Source: an uncultured Clostridium sp. (GTDB lineage Bacteria; Bacillota; Clostridia; Clostridiales; Clostridiaceae). From it: 64,000 nt of DNA. The stretch spans positions 1-64,000 of the forward strand of contig NZ_CAKVKB010000002.1 of the NCBI RefSeq assembly GCF_934754915.1. Direction: 5' to 3'. Of the stretch, positions 62,307-64,000 are shown piece after piece. A program made the translations under genes and the position numbers. Below the pieces are notes generated by a model. That model did not search any database. It was not told where the DNA came from and saw only the letters and a list, made by a program, of their open reading frames with translations. The stretch's first letter is position 1. The number at the start of each line of letters is the position of its first letter.

Positions 62307-62787
62307 TTTTCTTCTCCATATCATGTATCATTGTCTTAAATTCAATATTATCTTTCCCAGTGTACAAAATATATTCGTCACCTAATATACATTGTTCTAG
62401 CAGAAATATTTCTTTTCCTTTTATCAATCTATCAAAAATCCCTGAACTTGCTACAATTCCTTTTATATTATAATTATTACTATCCACTATAATATCCTCT
62501 AAAACACCTTTTTTTATTCCATTAATATCAACTATATTCAGGTTCTTAATAGACTTAAAACTTAATCCACTTCCCTGCTTTCTGCTATAAACAACAACTT
62601 CATCATCAAGTTCGATTACATCTTCAATATCTATATAATCATTTTTATTAAGAAAACTTAGGGATGAACATTTAAATCCAACTACTCTTTGATTATAAAA
62701 ATCTATATATATATCTTCTACCACACCTATTTTTTTCCCATTAACATCATATATGTTTTTCAAATAAAAATCTTTACTTCTCAGCAT
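62287..62787 (-). CDS. PRC-barrel domain protein
   Basis: 166 residues with two PRC-barrel repeats (residues about 5-75 and 85-160), each with a V-x-D-x-N/G-G-K-x-G-x-V/L-E-D motif (YDVNGKKIGVVEDIYIDF and VDINGIKKGVLEDIIVD). Start at ATG 62787 after AAGGATG. It overlaps the AI-2E family gene by 20 bases. Function unknown. Confidence 0.8.
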   Translation of the reverse strand: MLRSKDFYLKNIYDVNGKKIGVVEDIYIDFYNQRVVGFKCSSLSFLNKNDYIDIEDVIELDDEVVVYSRKQGSGLSFKSIKNLNIVDINGIKKGVLEDIIVDSNNYNIKGIVASSGIFDRLIKGKEIFLLEQCILGDEYILYTGKDNIEFKTMIHDMEKKNDSAKA

Positions 62788-62848
62788 CAATACACATCCT
62801 TATTAGGTTAATAACTATATGTTTCCCATAACAAAGGAATTTAATCCT

Positions 62849-62887
62849 ATTGCTCATTACTTTTTAAGTAATAGTGAGCAATTTTTT
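62849..62887 (+). terminator. Terminator-like hairpin in the divergent interval
   Basis: ATTGCTCAttACTTTTTAAGTaaTAGTGAGCAAT inverted repeat followed by T6 on the plus strand. It lies between the PRC-barrel gene and the plus-strand cupin gene, with no plus-strand gene upstream, so it might be a leader attenuator of the cupin transcript. Confidence 0.5.
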
Positions 62888-62951
62888 ACAATAATTTTTT
62901 TAAAAAAATTTGTATCATAAATTTGTAAATCAAAGAAAGGCGGTATAATAT

Positions 62952-63338
62952 ATGAATAATAAAAATACTTTTTAAAACTTTGAAAATGGAATTTTAAAAC
63001 TTCCTTCCCATGAAATAAAATTCGCAGATATAGAATGGACTAAACATCCTGCCTTCCAAGGGGTTGAATTAAAACATATTGTTACAGGAGATGAAACTAA
63101 CGGACAATACAGCTATCATCTCGTAAGAATTCATCCTGGAAAAAGCATTAAAAATCATGTTCATCAAAAACAAATTGAAACTCATGAAGTAATAGCAGGT
63201 AATGGGTATTGTATAAATAATGGTACAAAGCTTGATTATACAAGTGGTACAATATCAATATTTGACATGAATACTCCTCATGAAGTAACAGCTGGAGAAA
63301 ATGGACTTTATATGTTTGCAAAGTTTTTTCCCGCTTAA
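62952..63338 (+). pseudogene. Cupin domain protein, interrupted by a nonsense codon
   Basis: 129 in-frame codons starting with ATG after AAGGCGG, but codon 8 (62973-62975) is TAA. The rest is open to the natural stop at 63336-63338 and reads as a small cupin: VELKHIVTGDETNGQYSYHL, RIHPGKSIKNHVHQKQIETH (motif 1 with H-H-E/H pattern), and FDMNTPHEVTAGENGLYMF (motif 2). No alternative start follows the stop before most of the domain. The only plus-strand gene in the window; it converges with the AraC regulator, with 14 bases between stops. A single base change (AAA or CAA to TAA) would explain the stop. Confidence 0.75.
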
Positions 63339-63352
63339 TGAAAAATTCATTT

Positions 63353-64000
63353 TTAATCATGCATCTTATTACATGACATTATATATTCCATTGGAGTAAT
63401 ACCTACAATTTTTTTAAAATATTTTATAAAGTGGCTTTGATCATAAAATCCCATATCCAAAGCTACTTTATTTATGTTTTCACCTTTTCGTATCCTATTT
63501 TGTGCAGTTCTTATTCTATTCTGAATTTGAAATTTATGAGGTGTTATTCCTATATTCTTTTTAAATTGTCTTATAAAATGATATTTGCTTATAAACAGCT
63601 TTTGACTCAATTCTTCAACATTCATATCATTTTCCAAATTTTTATCAATAATATTATTTATTATATGTAGATATTCTTCATTTAATTCTTCTTTAACTAC
63701 ATAGGTATATATCTTTTCCAATTCTTTAATTATTATAGATTTCACATCAATATCAACCAAATCCTTCAAGTAAAGTCCACATATAATATTATCTATATAT
63801 TTTCCAACCTTTTCAAAGCTATACTTCTTCATAAACTCTGATTTTACGCAAAAAATAAGTGATGAATATCCACATATTCCAGCTTCTATAGAATGAGATT
63901 TGTAGGGCTTTACAACATATACATCTCCCGCAAAATATTCGCATTTTATATTTTCCTCTTGAATTTTAAGACTTCCATCTATTATTATTGCTATTGTATA
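63353..64000 (-). CDS. AraC family transcriptional regulator (5' end beyond window)
   Basis: The visible part is 215 codons. The frame is open to the window edge, where the protein reads GSLKIQEENIKCEYFAGDVY and YVVKPYKSHSIEAG, a cupin-like ligand-binding domain typical of AraC regulators. The C-terminal AraC DNA-binding domain is complete with two helix-turn-helix units (SQKLFISKYHFIRQFKKNIG and VALDMGFYDQSHFIKYFKKI). Starting at the first internal ATG (63832) would wrongly truncate it. It may regulate the adjacent cupin gene. Confidence 0.88.
   Translation of the reverse strand, partial: YTIAIIIDGSLKIQEENIKCEYFAGDVYVVKPYKSHSIEAGICGYSSLIFCVKSEFMKKYSFEKVGKYIDNIICGLYLKDLVDIDVKSIIIKELEKIYTYVVKEELNEEYLHIINNIIDKNLENDMNVEELSQKLFISKYHFIRQFKKNIGITPHKFQIQNRIRTAQNRIRKGENINKVALDMGFYDQSHFIKYFKKIVGITPMEYIMSCNKMHD

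Noticed and set aside
1..64000. CRISPR arrays, tRNA, rRNA, insertion sequences or prophage
   Set aside because: No regularly spaced repeats, cloverleaf genes, transposase or integrase frames were seen on either strand.

Overview
The window is a very AT-rich, low-GC Firmicute chromosome segment that fits an endospore-forming Clostridium of the sensu stricto group. The evidence is the gene order (yicC-remA-gmk-rpoZ-coaBC-priA-def-fmt-rsmB-rlmN-prpC-prkC-rsgA-rpe-thiN-spoVM; alaS-ireB-ruvX; ftsA-ftsZ-spoIIGA-sigE-sigG) and the set of sporulation genes (spoVM, spoIVA, sigE with spoIIGA, sigG, uninterrupted sigK). The species cannot be fixed from this window. Almost every gene lies on the minus strand, so transcription runs from high to low coordinates. 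The only plus-strand gene seen is a broken cupin gene near the right edge. I found no tRNA, rRNA, CRISPR array, prophage or insertion sequence.

Layout from left to right. 1-600 is a degraded or frameshifted region. 623-15277 is a conserved housekeeping block: SpoVM (23 codons), ThiN, Rpe, RsgA, the PASTA kinase PrkC with its phosphatase, RlmN, RsmB, Fmt, Def, PriA, CoaBC, RpoZ, Gmk, RemA and YicC. 15278-22980 holds a purine permease, an asparaginase, an orphan nuclease-like gene next to a GC-richer structured element, SpoIVA, and a sigma/anti-sigma pair. 23009-25322 is gpsA-der. 25679-39240 is a phosphate and polyphosphate regulon (ppk, ppx, phoU, pstBACS, phoR, phoP) with 11-nt-periodic Pho-box-like repeats before pstS and before pgeF-phoPR. 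Inside it, between phoR and pstS, sits a c-di-GMP-I riboswitch driving a frameshifted membrane-anchored TPR-like gene. 39241-49302 is cell division and sporulation: nrdR, ylmC, sigG, sigE, spoIIGA, ftsZ, ftsA, pilT, sigK and a penicillin-binding transpeptidase. 49471-62790 carries a U32 peptidase, TrmR, MltG, TypA, RNase J, a Fur-family regulator, DUF1292, RuvX, IreB, AlaRS with an alanine T-box, an AI-2E family membrane protein and a PRC-barrel protein. The right edge has a nonsense-interrupted cupin gene convergent with a truncated AraC regulator.

How parts fit together. PrkC, its PP2C phosphatase and IreB form a cell-wall-sensing Ser/Thr phosphorylation module. PhoPR would sense phosphate and drive pst through the Pho boxes, with Ppk/Ppx handling polyphosphate. 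SpoIIGA is expected to process pro-SigE at the division septum, and ftsZ lies just upstream. A SigF-type promoter precedes sigG and a Spo0A-type, long-spacer promoter precedes spoIIGA-sigE, as in the Bacillus programme.

Most content is ordinary. The items most worth a second look are the c-di-GMP riboswitch plus broken TPR gene inside the Pho cluster, the PBECR-like nuclease next to a GC-richer structured element, several long-stem terminators with branched loops, a small ORF that holds the best ribosome binding site upstream of ftsA, and three disrupted genes (two by single-base loss in A-runs, one by a nonsense codon).
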